The notes beneath the pieces are model-generated. The model did no database searches. It had not been told where the DNA came from and worked only from the letters and a program-made list of their open reading frames with translations. From Enterococcus durans NBRC 100479 = LMG 10746 (GTDB lineage Bacteria > Bacillota > Bacilli > Lactobacillales > Enterococcaceae), in the NCBI RefSeq assembly GCF_001544215.1, contig NZ_BCQB01000006.1, positions 35,140-99,139 of the forward strand: a stretch of DNA of 64,000 nt, written 5' to 3'. Each line of letters opens with the position of its first letter. Position 1 is the first letter of the stretch. Both the position numbers and the translations under genes were made by a program. Below, piece after piece: positions 54,124-63,934 of the stretch.

Positions 54124-54641
54124 TAGTTACTCTCCTTTCCTAAATACGCTGCTTGTTCAAATGTTTTGATCCTTTGATACTGACGATCTTTGTTTACTTG
54201 GATGCTTTCCAAACGTTTATGACATAGAGCACAAATCAGGCACCCACTCCCTAAAAATACGATCATCCCTAATTTCCCATATAGATTATCGACCATAAAC
54301 GGAAACATTGAAGTATAAAACGGCGTAAATAATAGACCGCAGAGTAGCCCGTTCATGATCCCTTGCCACTTAAAGTACCGTTTTGTTCGTGGCACAGTGT
54401 TTTGATGTTGTCGATAGAGCCGGATTTGTTCACCCACAGCAGGCAAGATCAAACCGATTAGTCCAATCGGAACAATCAGAAAAATACTTTTGCTGACTAA
54501 TAGAATAATCAACCAGTAAAGATTCATAAAAAAGAAGCCCGCTGTTAGATAACGAATGATCAGATAACGATTGAAATACATGATTTTCAAACTAAACTGT
54601 TTTTTCTCTATTTCCAATTGTTTTTTTTCTGCATCTCCCAT
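54123..54641 (-). CDS. Unknown four-helix membrane protein inside the PTS operon
   Basis: This 172-aa protein has a charged N-terminal tail (MGDAEKKQLEIEKKQFSLKI) and four hydrophobic segments (about 28-49, 50-67, 92-112 and 121-141), with a pair of cysteines in GSGCLICALCHKR. It sits between EIIA (13-base gap) and EIIC (one-base overlap), so it is made with the transporter. It is not a PTS domain and no family is recognised. A role as an accessory subunit or regulator of the permease is inference from position only. The ribosome binding site AAGGGGTAAG supports the start. Confidence 0.65.
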   Translation of the reverse strand: MGDAEKKQLEIEKKQFSLKIMYFNRYLIIRYLTAGFFFMNLYWLIILLVSKSIFLIVPIGLIGLILPAVGEQIRLYRQHQNTVPRTKRYFKWQGIMNGLLCGLLFTPFYTSMFPFMVDNLYGKLGMIVFLGSGCLICALCHKRLESIQVNKDRQYQRIKTFEQAAYLGKESN

Positions 54642-54654
54642 CTTACTTACCCCT

Positions 54655-54981
54655 TTATGAATGTTTTTGATACAGATACGCCATCTCAGTTGCCACTTCC
54701 AGTAAGGTCATCGTTGTCATCAAGTGGTCTTGTGCATGAACCATGATGATCTCCATTTCGATTTTTTGTCCACTGGCGTATTCCTTCAATAAGTTCGTTT
54801 GTGCTTTGTGCGCCTGTAAAATCTCCTCATTGGCTTTAGTCAGCTGTTCATCTGCCTCTTCAAATTTTTCCTGACGCATGTCTTTGAACCCTTCATGAAT
54901 CAGCGTTCTTGCATTTCCGCTATGAAGAATGATATCGAAAGCGGTTACTTGCAACTCTTCACTACTGATAGTTTCAGACAT
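54655..54981 (-). CDS. PTS EIIA component, lactose/cellobiose family
   Basis: This 108-aa helical IIA protein has the phospho-acceptor His82 in MVHAQDHLMTTMTL, the signature of the lactose/cellobiose IIA family. The chain begins with a polar nine-residue tail, then FDIILHSGNARTLIHEGF. It accepts phosphate from HPr and donates to EIIB; the EIIA-like domain of the adjacent regulator is a different fold. The start follows AAGGGGGAG. It lies 12 bases after the regulator gene. Confidence 0.92.
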   Translation of the reverse strand: MSETISSEELQVTAFDIILHSGNARTLIHEGFKDMRQEKFEEADEQLTKANEEILQAHKAQTNLLKEYASGQKIEMEIIMVHAQDHLMTTMTLLEVATEMAYLYQKHS

Positions 54982-54993
54982 TTTTTCTCCCCC

Positions 54994-56973
54994 TTACTCG
55001 ACCATTTGGCTAAATTGATCATTAAAATTGTGAAATGTAGGTGTTGCTAAAATATGGTGCTGTAAATCAGTCCGATCGATAAAACGGACGATTGCTTTGG
55101 TCACTACAGTAATCCCTTCGTTTTCAATAAAAGAAGGTGAGACTAAAAATACAAACTGGATACCTTCATGTTCATCCCAAGTCATGCCTCCTGGAATAAG
55201 GGCAACCGCGATTTTAGTAGTTGCTCCGATAGGAATCGCAGGATGAGGAACGACGATATTCTCACTAAAGATGATCTGCCCCATCTTCTCCCGTCTCTTT
55301 ATTTGTTCCGTCATTTCAAAAAGATATTCATTTGCTTCTTCTTGTCCTAAAAGTTGGAGCAATTCTTGGATCACTTCTTCTTTTGTTGGTTGTTGTGCAT
55401 AGACAGTGAACCATTTTTCCGAAAGCAACTGTTGGTAGTAGTGTTGCTTTTTCTCAGCTGGTAAACTGATGCTTTCCTTCTTTATACTCTGACAAGGCAG
55501 ACATTCAGCAATCGTTTCACGAATTTTCTGAATATCTTGGCTATTCAAAAAGACACTGACATGCAAAACTGGTATTTTGAAAAACATGGTAGATAAATCA
55601 ATCGAAGAGATGATCATATCGGCTTCTTTCAATACAGCTTCATTGATTTCGTAATATCCTTTTACATTCGTTACGACAATCGTTTCACCAAATTCGGACA
55701 ACACTCGATTTTTGAGTAATTGGGCACTGCCGTAGCCAGTTGCACAAATGATCAATGCATGGATTTTATGCGTGGACTTGATTTTTTCCAATGCTGCCAT
55801 GATATGCAGCGTTAGATATGCCCACTCATCGTCATTGATTTCATAATTACTTAGTAACGGCATTTGGCTAAAAAGCTGTTTTGTTTGTTCAAACGCTTGC
55901 CGATCTTCTTTCATTATTTCTTCTTTCAACGGATTTTCTAGCGTGATTCCTCGTTCTAGTCGGACGAGCATGGGTGCCAAGTGATTCAGCAAGCCGTTTT
56001 TCAGTTGATGGTCTTCATTCAACGGACGATGAAAAAATTGAGCGAATTGATTCAATGTAACGGTTAACTCCGCTAGAAGTTCTTGATCGGTCACCTTTTC
56101 CTCTCGATTCGATTTTGCCATCAAATGTAGCGCTAGATAAAACACCTCTTCTTCTGGAAATACTACTTGCATTACTCGTTCGATTCGCTCCATTATATTT
56201 TTCGATACCTGAAATTCTAAGCGACTCGCAATATCTTCGGTCAATGGGATTCCTTCGATATGAAACCCTTCTCTGACACGCTTGATCGCTAATGCTAAAT
56301 GCAGTGTTAAATTTTGGATGATAAAATCCGATACTTTTAGATTCACTTCTCTTATCTCATCCAAAATGATGATCACTAACTCTTCAATATTGATTTCTTT
56401 AAAAAAGTGACTCGTTCCCAAATATTCTTTGAGTGAATTGGTATAATGGTTCCCAAAAAATATATCCATGATAAAATGACGTTTGTCTTGCTCATGCCCC
56501 TCGATCCACATTCCCTGATGCGGTTTCGAATTGATTCTCAATGCATAGGGCAGTAATTTTTTCTTGATTTCATGAATATCATTGACTAGACTTGAACGAC
56601 TGATGAATAATTCATCTTCTAAGTCTTCAATGAAGATGGCTTCATCTTCCAGCAATAACTTATTCAAAAGATACTTTTGTCGATCTTCTGATTCAAAAAA
56701 TTCTGTGACTTGCAAATCACTACGAAAAGCAACTTCCCTTTGCTTCAAAAAACGAGAAAATTCCAAGTGATCAAAGATTTCTAGTTGGTAGCCCTGTCCC
56801 TGTTTTGCAGATAGTTTTCCGCCATGCTCTTCCACTTCATCTTTGATCACTTTCATGTAATTACGGATCGTTCGATCAGATAAAGACAATTCAGATGCGA
56901 GACTCCGACTGGTGACATATTCTCCTTGGTGGTCGATCAACTGTCTCAATAATAATTTTTCTATCTGTTTCAT
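54994..56973 (-). CDS. PRD-containing transcriptional regulator (LicR/CelR-type) with EIIB- and EIIA-like domains
   Basis: This 659-aa multi-domain activator has, in order, two N-terminal helix-turn-helix domains (LLLRQLIDHQGEYVTSRSLA... and IFIEDLEDELFISRSSLVND), two PTS regulation domains (~180-400, with His in LTLHLALAIKR and YLALHLMAK), an EIIB(gat)-like domain (HALIICATGYGSAQLLKNR with Cys) and a C-terminal EIIA(fru)-like domain with the phospho-His in NIVVPHPAIPIG. Phosphorylation by HPr and by the cognate EII components sets its activity. It lies inside the operon it should control, between EIIB and EIIA. It has no sigma-54 AAA+ domain, so it is not the activator of the PTS promoter at 27656. 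Confidence 0.9.
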   Translation of the reverse strand: MKQIEKLLLRQLIDHQGEYVTSRSLASELSLSDRTIRNYMKVIKDEVEEHGGKLSAKQGQGYQLEIFDHLEFSRFLKQREVAFRSDLQVTEFFESEDRQKYLLNKLLLEDEAIFIEDLEDELFISRSSLVNDIHEIKKKLLPYALRINSKPHQGMWIEGHEQDKRHFIMDIFFGNHYTNSLKEYLGTSHFFKEINIEELVIIILDEIREVNLKVSDFIIQNLTLHLALAIKRVREGFHIEGIPLTEDIASRLEFQVSKNIMERIERVMQVVFPEEEVFYLALHLMAKSNREEKVTDQELLAELTVTLNQFAQFFHRPLNEDHQLKNGLLNHLAPMLVRLERGITLENPLKEEIMKEDRQAFEQTKQLFSQMPLLSNYEINDDEWAYLTLHIMAALEKIKSTHKIHALIICATGYGSAQLLKNRVLSEFGETIVVTNVKGYYEINEAVLKEADMIISSIDLSTMFFKIPVLHVSVFLNSQDIQKIRETIAECLPCQSIKKESISLPAEKKQHYYQQLLSEKWFTVYAQQPTKEEVIQELLQLLGQEEANEYLFEMTEQIKRREKMGQIIFSENIVVPHPAIPIGATTKIAVALIPGGMTWDEHEGIQFVFLVSPSFIENEGITVVTKAIVRFIDRTDLQHHILATPTFHNFNDQFSQMVE

Positions 56974-56989
56974 CTTTACCCACTCCTAA

Positions 56990-57304
56990 TTAAATATTCT
57001 CCTCAATTAGCCCTGCCAAATTTTGGATGCCAGATGGAATAGGTACATAAGCTTGAAATGGGATGCTTACTACTGGTTTATCCACCGTTTTACCTAGTTT
57101 AACAAATTTATCCAGAAACATTGTGGTTTGAGGGCTAATCAAGAATAAATCAAAGTCACTGTTCTTGATCATTTTATCACCTTCGGTAGCAGAAACAGCA
57201 TCCACCATAATGTCTTCGCCTTTGTCTTTAAATAGTTCTGTTGCCTTTGACGCCATCATAGAAGATGACATCCCTGCTGCGCAAATAATCAATGCTTTTT
57301 TCAT
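56990..57304 (-). CDS. PTS EIIB component, cellobiose family
   Basis: This 104-aa cytoplasmic protein has the phospho-cysteine loop MKKALIICAAGMSSSMMAS (Cys8), like CelA-type IIB. It is the first gene of the second PTS operon, 16 bases before the regulator. The start follows AGGAGTGGAG. A sigma-A promoter with an embedded cre site lies 40-70 bases upstream, so the operon is expected to be glucose-repressed. Confidence 0.9.
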   Translation of the reverse strand: MKKALIICAAGMSSSMMASKATELFKDKGEDIMVDAVSATEGDKMIKNSDFDLFLISPQTTMFLDKFVKLGKTVDKPVVSIPFQAYVPIPSGIQNLAGLIEENI

Positions 57305-57342
57305 TGTTCTCCACTCCTTATGTTTTATTCTTTCTATCTAAG

Positions 57343-57371
57343 AGTTTACAGAGTAAGCGTTTGCTTTTCAA
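57343..57371 (-). promoter_or_regulatory. Promoter of second PTS operon with overlapping cre site
   Basis: TTGAAA (57366-57371) and TAAACT (57343-57348) have 17-base spacing on the minus strand. Inside the spacer the sequence AGCAAACGCTTACT (57352-57365) fits the cre pattern at 13 of 14 positions, so CcpA would occlude the promoter. Confidence 0.72.
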
Positions 57372-57435
57372 AATAAAAACTTCCGTATCATTAAGGAAAG
57401 GAAATACATTTTCTTGAACGTACAAATGAACGTAC

Positions 57436-57475
57436 AAAAAAAGCGTGTGACCACAAGTGATCACACACCTTTTAA
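57436..57475 (-). terminator. Terminator after the large surface protein gene
   Basis: Stem GTGTGATCA / TGGTCACAC with loop CTTG and a seven-base T tract on the minus strand, directly after the stop codon. Confidence 0.85.
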
Positions 57476-57480
57476 CAATG

Positions 57481-60400
57481 TTAGTTTATCGCAAAATTGA
57501 ATTGTAAAGCATACTGCGGCTTCAACGGATCAGTCAAACTATCAAAATCAAAGTTTTGTCCTACTGTACCGTAAAGTGAAAAGGCAAAGGAACTTGTCTT
57601 TTTCGGTAAAGTCACTAACTCTGTTTTCTGTGATAGATTTTGACCGTTCTCAATCAAAGGAATCGTAGCATCGCTGTAGTTATTCGACATTAAAAGATCG
57701 ATGTCTGTTAGCTTCTCTGTTTGAGACTGACTTGTCATAGACGCCACTGACACAGTCAGTTCTTCATTAGAGTTGTTTTGGATTTGATATTTTGGTGATA
57801 CGATTCCACCACTTTCTTTACTTTCAGCAAAAGAAATACGTGCTGGGATCGTCACATCGATATATCCTTTCAAATTCATTTGGATCTCTAACTCACCTGA
57901 AAGATCTGTTGTATTCCCATATTCATCCGCTAAAGTAAGGACAAATTTATGCGTTCCTACTGTTAAATCAGTGAAATCCGCATTATTTTCATAGGCTACC
58001 GTTACTTTGATTGCTTCAGGTGCCGTCCAGTTATCGGAAGGTTCCCCATCTAAATAATCTCTTGCATTTGGTTCTGCACTCCCTTTTTGGAAGGCTAAAT
58101 TTTCTTTCAGTTTTCCTTGTGGCCCTGTTGTGTCCACAATGTTTGCTGATATCTTCATTGGTGAAGACTTGTTGCCTGCTTCGTCCTCCAGTTGGATATA
58201 CGCATCAAGCGAAGTTCCTGGATTCATCCCTGCAATAGATGTTGCTGATCCGTCTGCATTGACTAAATGGAATCTTATATCCTTAGATAATGTCCAGTTG
58301 TCATTTACGGACGCAAAAAATTGGCGAAGTTCATCTTGGCTTAAATCGCCAGTTCTACGAGCTTCGATATCCATATGCTCATTTTTTACAGTTCCCGTTG
58401 GCGCTTTTGTGTCGTTGATCCGAACCAATGCTCTTTCAAAACGTTTGCTATTTTTTTCTTCATCCGTTGCTGTGATTGCTAATATATAATGGTTATTTGC
58501 AGTATTTGGACCTAGTGAAGATAAACTACCTGAGCTCTTCAAAGTGATGTCTTCGAGATAGCTCCAGTTATCTGATAACTCTTCAAAAAATTGACGCAAT
58601 TCTTCTTGCGTGAAATTCCTCGATCGATCTGCTTCCATCGTCACTCTGGCTGTTTTAACTCTTCCTTCTGGGGATTGCGTATCAACGACCGTATAGTTTG
58701 TTGTTGTCTGCTGTGTTGCATTTGTTACTTTGTTACGGATCGTAACATTTGCTTGACCTGCTTTCCCTGGTTCCCAGCCATTCGCTGATTCTGGTGTGGA
58801 AAAATCATAATGCTCATCGACCATACTAGGTAACCCTTGGAACCATGATTTGATCGTCTCTTTCGATAGTGCAGGCATCCGTTGTGCTTGGATAAGTACA
58901 TTAGGTTCAATCACAAAAGACGTCAAGAAAAATTGAACAGGATAAGACCGCTTGTTTCCTGCCTCGTCGGTCAATGTCAATGTTGCTTGTTGCAAGCTGA
59001 CACTTGGTGAAAAATCTACGATGGATCGATCCATTGTAGCTGTGATGTTTTTATGTTCTGACCAGTTATCGGAAAGTTCACCACTAAAGAACGTCAACAA
59101 TTCTTCTCGGCTCCAATCGCCTTGGGTACGATACTCAAAAGTAGGTATCACAGTGTTCAATGTGCCTGTTGGTGCTTGGGTATCCACGATTTTGAATTCT
59201 GCATATCTACTATATTTATTTCCAGCTTCATCATAGATATCGATGTACGCCCAGTTATCACCAGGACCTCTTCCAGCAAGTTGTATGATGCCATGATTAT
59301 CAGTTGCTTCAATTCGAATATCTTCCGGCAAGCTCCAGTTGTCCTGCAAATCGCCATCAATGAATTTCAACAAATCTTCGCGTGTCCATTCGCCCGTTCT
59401 TCGTGCTTCGATTTCCACGCCCTTCGTTTTGATTGTCGCAGTTGGTGCTTGGGTGTCGACAATGCGTATCAAGCTTCCAATTGGAAATGACTGATTTCCT
59501 GCTTCGTCTTTTAATCGAAATACGCCCGTTACTGTTTTTCCTGGTGCTATGCCAGCAACAGTTGTTATCCCATCATAGAAGGATAACTGAACCTTCATAT
59601 CTTCTGGCAACGTCCAATTGTCATTCATCGTCGTGTACATTTTCCGTAACTCTGCTTGGCTAAGGTCTCCGCTTCTACGAGCTTCAACCTCGATATTATC
59701 TTTCATGGTTCCTGTAGGGCGTTGTGTATCTACAATGCGTATCAATACACTCATCACTAATGACTTATTCCCCGCTTCATCTTCTAGTTGAAGGTGGAAA
59801 TTATGCGTACCTGGCGCTTTACCCGCCACGGTTGTTGCTACGCCGTTTGCATCGACTAAATGTATTTTTACATTATTTGTTAATGTCCAGTTGTCACTTA
59901 TCAACATGACATGCCAACGTAGCTCTGCTTGGCTGAGATTGCCACTTCTACGGGCTTCTGCTTCCACATTATCTCTTGCAATTCCCGTTGGTGCTTGGGT
60001 ATCTACAATACGGATCGATGTACTCATCCCTAATGACTTGTTCCCTGCTTCATCTTCTAATTGGAGATAAAAAGTGTGCGTACCTGGCGCCTTACCGGCA
60101 ACAGTTGCTACTGCTCCATTTGCATCAACTAAGTGAACTTTTATATTCCCTTGTGACGTCCAATTATCACTCATTGTTGTGAGAAATCCTCGTAGTTCCG
60201 CTTGGCTAAGATCGCCACTTCTGCGAACCTCAATCTCCACCTCACCTTTTACAGTTCCTGTTGGCGCTTGCGTATCGCGAATGTTTAAACTTACTTGATT
60301 CTTTGGACCAGGGATCGTTTGATTTCCGAATTCATCCGTCAATAATAAATGTCCTGTAATGACTGTTCCTGGTTTTTGATTGACATCCACCGCAACATAA

Positions 60401-63400
60401 CCAGTTCCTTGAGGTACGACTACTGCCAATGAAATATCAGCAGGGAGTGACCAGTTATCCGAAAGACCGCCATCTACAAATCGAAGAAGTTCTTCACGCG
60501 TCAATCCACCAGTTCTGCGAGCTTCGACAGCGATTGTTTCTCCTTTGATTGTTGCAGTTGGTGCTTGCGTATCCTCAATCACAACGGCAACTCTCTCAAA
60601 AACGTTACTGTTCTTCTCTTCATCAGTCGCAGTAATGTTTAATATATAATGATTCCCTGAATGATTGGGACTTAACATAGACAAATTACTTGTTTTCAGT
60701 TTAATATTCTCAAGCAGACTCCAATTATCCGACAAACTTTGAAAAATCTGACGCAATTCTTCTTGTGTGAAATCCCGTGATCGGTTTGCTTCAAATGTCT
60801 GTCTGTATTTTACTGTTCCTTCAGGTGCCTGCGTATCAACGACTGTATAGTTTGTTGCTTTCTGTTGTGTTGCATTGGTTAATTTGCTACGGATCGTAAC
60901 ATTTGCTTGACCCGTTTTTCCTGGTTCCCAGCCATTCGCTGATTCAGGTGTGGAAAAATCATAATGATCATCAACCATACTTGGTAATCCTTGAAACCAC
61001 GACTTGATCGTCTCTTTCGATAGTGCTGGGAGCCGTTGTGCTTGGATAAGTACGTTGGGTTCAATCACAAAAGACGTCAATAAAAATTGAACAGGATAAG
61101 CTTGCTTGTTTCCAGCCTCATCGGTCAAAGTCAATGTTGCTTGTTGCAAGTTGACACTTGGTGAAAAATCTACGATGAATCGATCCATTGTAGCTGTGAT
61201 ATTTTTATGCTCTGACCAGTTATCAGAAAGTTCACCACTAAAGAAAGTCAACAGTTCTTCTCTGCTCCAATCGCCTTGGGTACGATACTCAAAGGTAGGC
61301 ACTACGGTGTTCAATGTTCCTGTCGGTGCTTGGGTGTCTACGATTTTGAATTCTGCATAGTTGCCATTTTTATTTCCAGCTTCGTCATAAATATCAATAT
61401 AAGCCCAAGTATTACCAGGTGCTTTTCCTGCAAGCAGATAAATCCCATTGTTATCTGTTGCTTCGATCCGAATATTTTCTGGCAAACTCCAGTTATCCTG
61501 TAAATCGCCATCAATGAATTTCAATAAATCGGCTCGTGTCCAATCTCCAATTCTGCGGGCTTCAATTTCAACTCCTTGAGTTTTGACTGTAGCTGTCGGT
61601 GCTTGGGTGTCTACAATCCTTATCGTCACACTCGTTCGTGCTGACTTATTCCCGGCTTCATCTTCTAATTGAAGGTAAAAATCATGTGTACCTGGTGCTC
61701 TACCTGCAATTGTTGTTGCCGTTCCGTTTCCATCAAGGAAATGTACTTTCATATTTTCTGACAATGTCCAATTATCGCTCATCGTAGAGAAAAATCCTCG
61801 TAACTCTGCTTGACTAAGATCGCCACTTCTGCGAGCTTCAATTGTAATATCGCTTTTTACGGTTCCTGTCGGTGCTTGGGTGTCCACAATACGTATCGTT
61901 GTGCCCACGCCAATATTTGATGACTTATTCCCTGCTTCATCCTCCAAACGTATGCGGACGTGTACATTAGAAGAAAATGGTGCCCTACCGACAATGGATA
62001 CTGGGTTACCAGAAGAAGCACCGAATAAATGAATTTTCAAGTTCTCTGGTAATGTCCAGTTGTCGCTCATGTTTGTAACGAATTGACGTAGCTCTGCTTG
62101 GCTAAGTTCTCCACTTCTACGAGCTTCAACCTCAACATCAGTTTTTGCAGTTACTTTTGGTGCTTGTTTATCCACTATCTTAAATTCTACATATTCACCA
62201 TATTTATTTCCAGCTTCATCATAAATATCTACGTAAGCCCAAGTATCCCGAGGGGATCTTCCTGCAAGTGGATAAATCCCATCATTATCTGTTGCTTCGA
62301 TCCGGATATTTTCTGGCAAGCTCCAGTTATCCTGTAAATTTCCATCAATGAATTTCAATAAATCTTCTCGTGTCCACCCCCCAGTTCTTCGTGCTTCAAT
62401 TTCAGCATTTTTGAATTTAGCGGTTGGCTTTTGCGTGTCTCTAACAGTGTACCGAGTAGTGAATGTTTGTGTCGAACCATTCGAATTATGTTTCATAACC
62501 ACTGTAGCAGTTCCTGTTGCGCCAGGTGCCCAACTAGCTGGACCTGTTGCGGAAAACGTGTAGTCATTCGAATTAGACGGCAGTGTAGTAAACCATGATT
62601 TGATCGTATCTTGAGACAAAGCGTTCCTAGTAGCTTCTACATCAACGCTGTCTTTGATCGCAGCAGATGGCTTTGGATTTTTCACGATGATCTCTCCGAT
62701 AACTGCATCAGGATAATTCACATCTGCGATTTTTTTGGAGTAGTTATTGACCTGTGGTGCAACAGCAGTTGTCCCCATTGTTAAATTTCCTAAAAGACGT
62801 ATAGTATCCTTTTCATTCGTATCAACAGTGGTAGTTTTCATCCTTATGATCAGCACATCGATTGTCACTTGACGACCACTAATAGTAGGTGTTGCCGTAA
62901 CAGACAAATAAGACGGCACACCGGACCCCCTCAGATTATTCAACGTATATGGATTTGAGAAGGATGGATGATTTCCATAATACATCTGCTGAAAATAAAA
63001 ATCAGGCGCAGTGCTCAAATTACTAGCAATCCAAGAGATCCAACCATTTCCCGGAGCTTGCACCATCGTATACGCATCAAAAGTGACTGTAAATCTTTGA
63101 ACTGCTCCTGCTCCTTCTCCTAAAGTCAATTCTCTATTCGTAACTCTCTGCATCTTACCCTCAATATAAGCACTTCTTCCATTATCGACTAAATGATGGC
63201 GATATTCGTTAAGGTTAGGTAACGAGTAAGTGCTCATCCGCATCGCTTCTGGCAAGACCATCAGCTGTTCTGTTTCCTCCTCTTTTGGCAAAACTGGCGA
63301 AGGTAGTCCATTTCCTTCACTACTTTCTTTCCCGTCTTCTGCAGAAGGAGTGGTCGTCTCTACTGTTTCTTCAGATGTTTCCGGAATAGGTGGTTCCGTA

Positions 63401-63675
63401 GTCTCTACTGTTTCTGGTTGTTCTGGTTGTTCTGGATTCGAATCCTCTGTAGTTGGTACTTCAGCAGGTTCCGTATGTACAGGTTCTTCTGCGGTCGATT
63501 CAGTCGTTGGAGGGTTGCTTTCGATCGTTGGTAGTTCATTTTGCTCTTGTAAACGCTGAACCAATTCCGTGTCAATTTCAACTGGTGCCTCTTCTGCAAA
63601 AATGGTGACTGGAAAAAGGCAGTGTTGGAATAATAAGAGCGAAGTGGCTATTGTTCTAAAATTTTTCATTTGCAA
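57481..63675 (-). CDS. Giant modular secreted surface protein with about 15 DNW(S/T) repeat modules
   Basis: This protein of ~2,064 aa has a signal peptide (KNFRTIATSLLLFQHCLFPV, cleavage near IFA-EEA), a Thr/Glu/Pro-rich linker of about 130 residues and a unique N-terminal domain (~180-350). About 15 tandem modules of ~90 aa follow, then a C-terminal beta-rich domain of ~130 residues. The typical module reads DTQAPTGTVK, (I/V)EARRSGDLSQAELR, SDNW(S/T)LPENI, APGTHxFYLQLEDEAGNKS, IRIV, an Ig-like pattern. Three copies of a second module type (ETIKSWFQGLPS...NGWEPGK) are interspersed. No LPXTG motif or C-terminal membrane anchor is present; the C-terminus (DVTIPARISF...LQFNFAIN) recalls WxL-linked surface proteins. 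The best-spaced start is TTG at 63675 behind AGGGGG; ATG at 63669 is the alternative. An adhesin or cell-surface matrix role is inferred. Confidence 0.82.
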   Translation of the reverse strand: MQMKNFRTIATSLLLFQHCLFPVTIFAEEAPVEIDTELVQRLQEQNELPTIESNPPTTESTAEEPVHTEPAEVPTTEDSNPEQPEQPETVETTEPPIPETSEETVETTTPSAEDGKESSEGNGLPSPVLPKEEETEQLMVLPEAMRMSTYSLPNLNEYRHHLVDNGRSAYIEGKMQRVTNRELTLGEGAGAVQRFTVTFDAYTMVQAPGNGWISWIASNLSTAPDFYFQQMYYGNHPSFSNPYTLNNLRGSGVPSYLSVTATPTISGRQVTIDVLIIRMKTTTVDTNEKDTIRLLGNLTMGTTAVAPQVNNYSKKIADVNYPDAVIGEIIVKNPKPSAAIKDSVDVEATRNALSQDTIKSWFTTLPSNSNDYTFSATGPASWAPGATGTATVVMKHNSNGSTQTFTTRYTVRDTQKPTAKFKNAEIEARRTGGWTREDLLKFIDGNLQDNWSLPENIRIEATDNDGIYPLAGRSPRDTWAYVDIYDEAGNKYGEYVEFKIVDKQAPKVTAKTDVEVEARRSGELSQAELRQFVTNMSDNWTLPENLKIHLFGASSGNPVSIVGRAPFSSNVHVRIRLEDEAGNKSSNIGVGTTIRIVDTQAPTGTVKSDITIEARRSGDLSQAELRGFFSTMSDNWTLSENMKVHFLDGNGTATTIAGRAPGTHDFYLQLEDEAGNKSARTSVTIRIVDTQAPTATVKTQGVEIEARRIGDWTRADLLKFIDGDLQDNWSLPENIRIEATDNNGIYLLAGKAPGNTWAYIDIYDEAGNKNGNYAEFKIVDTQAPTGTLNTVVPTFEYRTQGDWSREELLTFFSGELSDNWSEHKNITATMDRFIVDFSPSVNLQQATLTLTDEAGNKQAYPVQFLLTSFVIEPNVLIQAQRLPALSKETIKSWFQGLPSMVDDHYDFSTPESANGWEPGKTGQANVTIRSKLTNATQQKATNYTVVDTQAPEGTVKYRQTFEANRSRDFTQEELRQIFQSLSDNWSLLENIKLKTSNLSMLSPNHSGNHYILNITATDEEKNSNVFERVAVVIEDTQAPTATIKGETIAVEARRTGGLTREELLRFVDGGLSDNWSLPADISLAVVVPQGTGYVAVDVNQKPGTVITGHLLLTDEFGNQTIPGPKNQVSLNIRDTQAPTGTVKGEVEIEVRRSGDLSQAELRGFLTTMSDNWTSQGNIKVHLVDANGAVATVAGKAPGTHTFYLQLEDEAGNKSLGMSTSIRIVDTQAPTGIARDNVEAEARRSGNLSQAELRWHVMLISDNWTLTNNVKIHLVDANGVATTVAGKAPGTHNFHLQLEDEAGNKSLVMSVLIRIVDTQRPTGTMKDNIEVEARRSGDLSQAELRKMYTTMNDNWTLPEDMKVQLSFYDGITTVAGIAPGKTVTGVFRLKDEAGNQSFPIGSLIRIVDTQAPTATIKTKGVEIEARRTGEWTREDLLKFIDGDLQDNWSLPEDIRIEATDNHGIIQLAGRGPGDNWAYIDIYDEAGNKYSRYAEFKIVDTQAPTGTLNTVIPTFEYRTQGDWSREELLTFFSGELSDNWSEHKNITATMDRSIVDFSPSVSLQQATLTLTDEAGNKRSYPVQFFLTSFVIEPNVLIQAQRMPALSKETIKSWFQGLPSMVDEHYDFSTPESANGWEPGKAGQANVTIRNKVTNATQQTTTNYTVVDTQSPEGRVKTARVTMEADRSRNFTQEELRQFFEELSDNWSYLEDITLKSSGSLSSLGPNTANNHYILAITATDEEKNSKRFERALVRINDTKAPTGTVKNEHMDIEARRTGDLSQDELRQFFASVNDNWTLSKDIRFHLVNADGSATSIAGMNPGTSLDAYIQLEDEAGNKSSPMKISANIVDTTGPQGKLKENLAFQKGSAEPNARDYLDGEPSDNWTAPEAIKVTVAYENNADFTDLTVGTHKFVLTLADEYGNTTDLSGELEIQMNLKGYIDVTIPARISFAESKESGGIVSPKYQIQNNSNEELTVSVASMTSQSQTEKLTDIDLLMSNNYSDATIPLIENGQNLSQKTELVTLPKKTSSFAFSLYGTVGQNFDFDSLTDPLKPQYALQFNFAIN

Positions 63676-63934
63676 ATGTTCTGTCCCCCTTTCTAGTTCT
63701 AACATCATGAGCCTATCTAAAATCATCTTATCTTAAGGCATTGTTTTTTCTTATTCATTCAAGTGCAGCCACTCATCGAAACGATGACTTACAAAAATCA
63801 ACGGTTCTCTTATTTTTCATACATCCCCCCAAACATCATAAAATCCCCACACTAAAATTATCCATGATTCTATTATTAGAAGAAAACCTTTTTTTACCGA
63901 TAGATTGGTAAAATAATACCTTGAGAAGCAAAAA

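Noticed and set aside
57900..62560. Many plus-strand open frames of 60-120 codons opposite the large surface protein gene
   Set aside because: They mirror the repeats on the coding strand, lack ribosome binding sites and have no domain content.
63784..63831. 15-codon frame (MKNKRTVDFCKSSFR) behind GGGGGG upstream of the surface protein gene
   Set aside because: A possible leader peptide, but too short and without supporting features to annotate.
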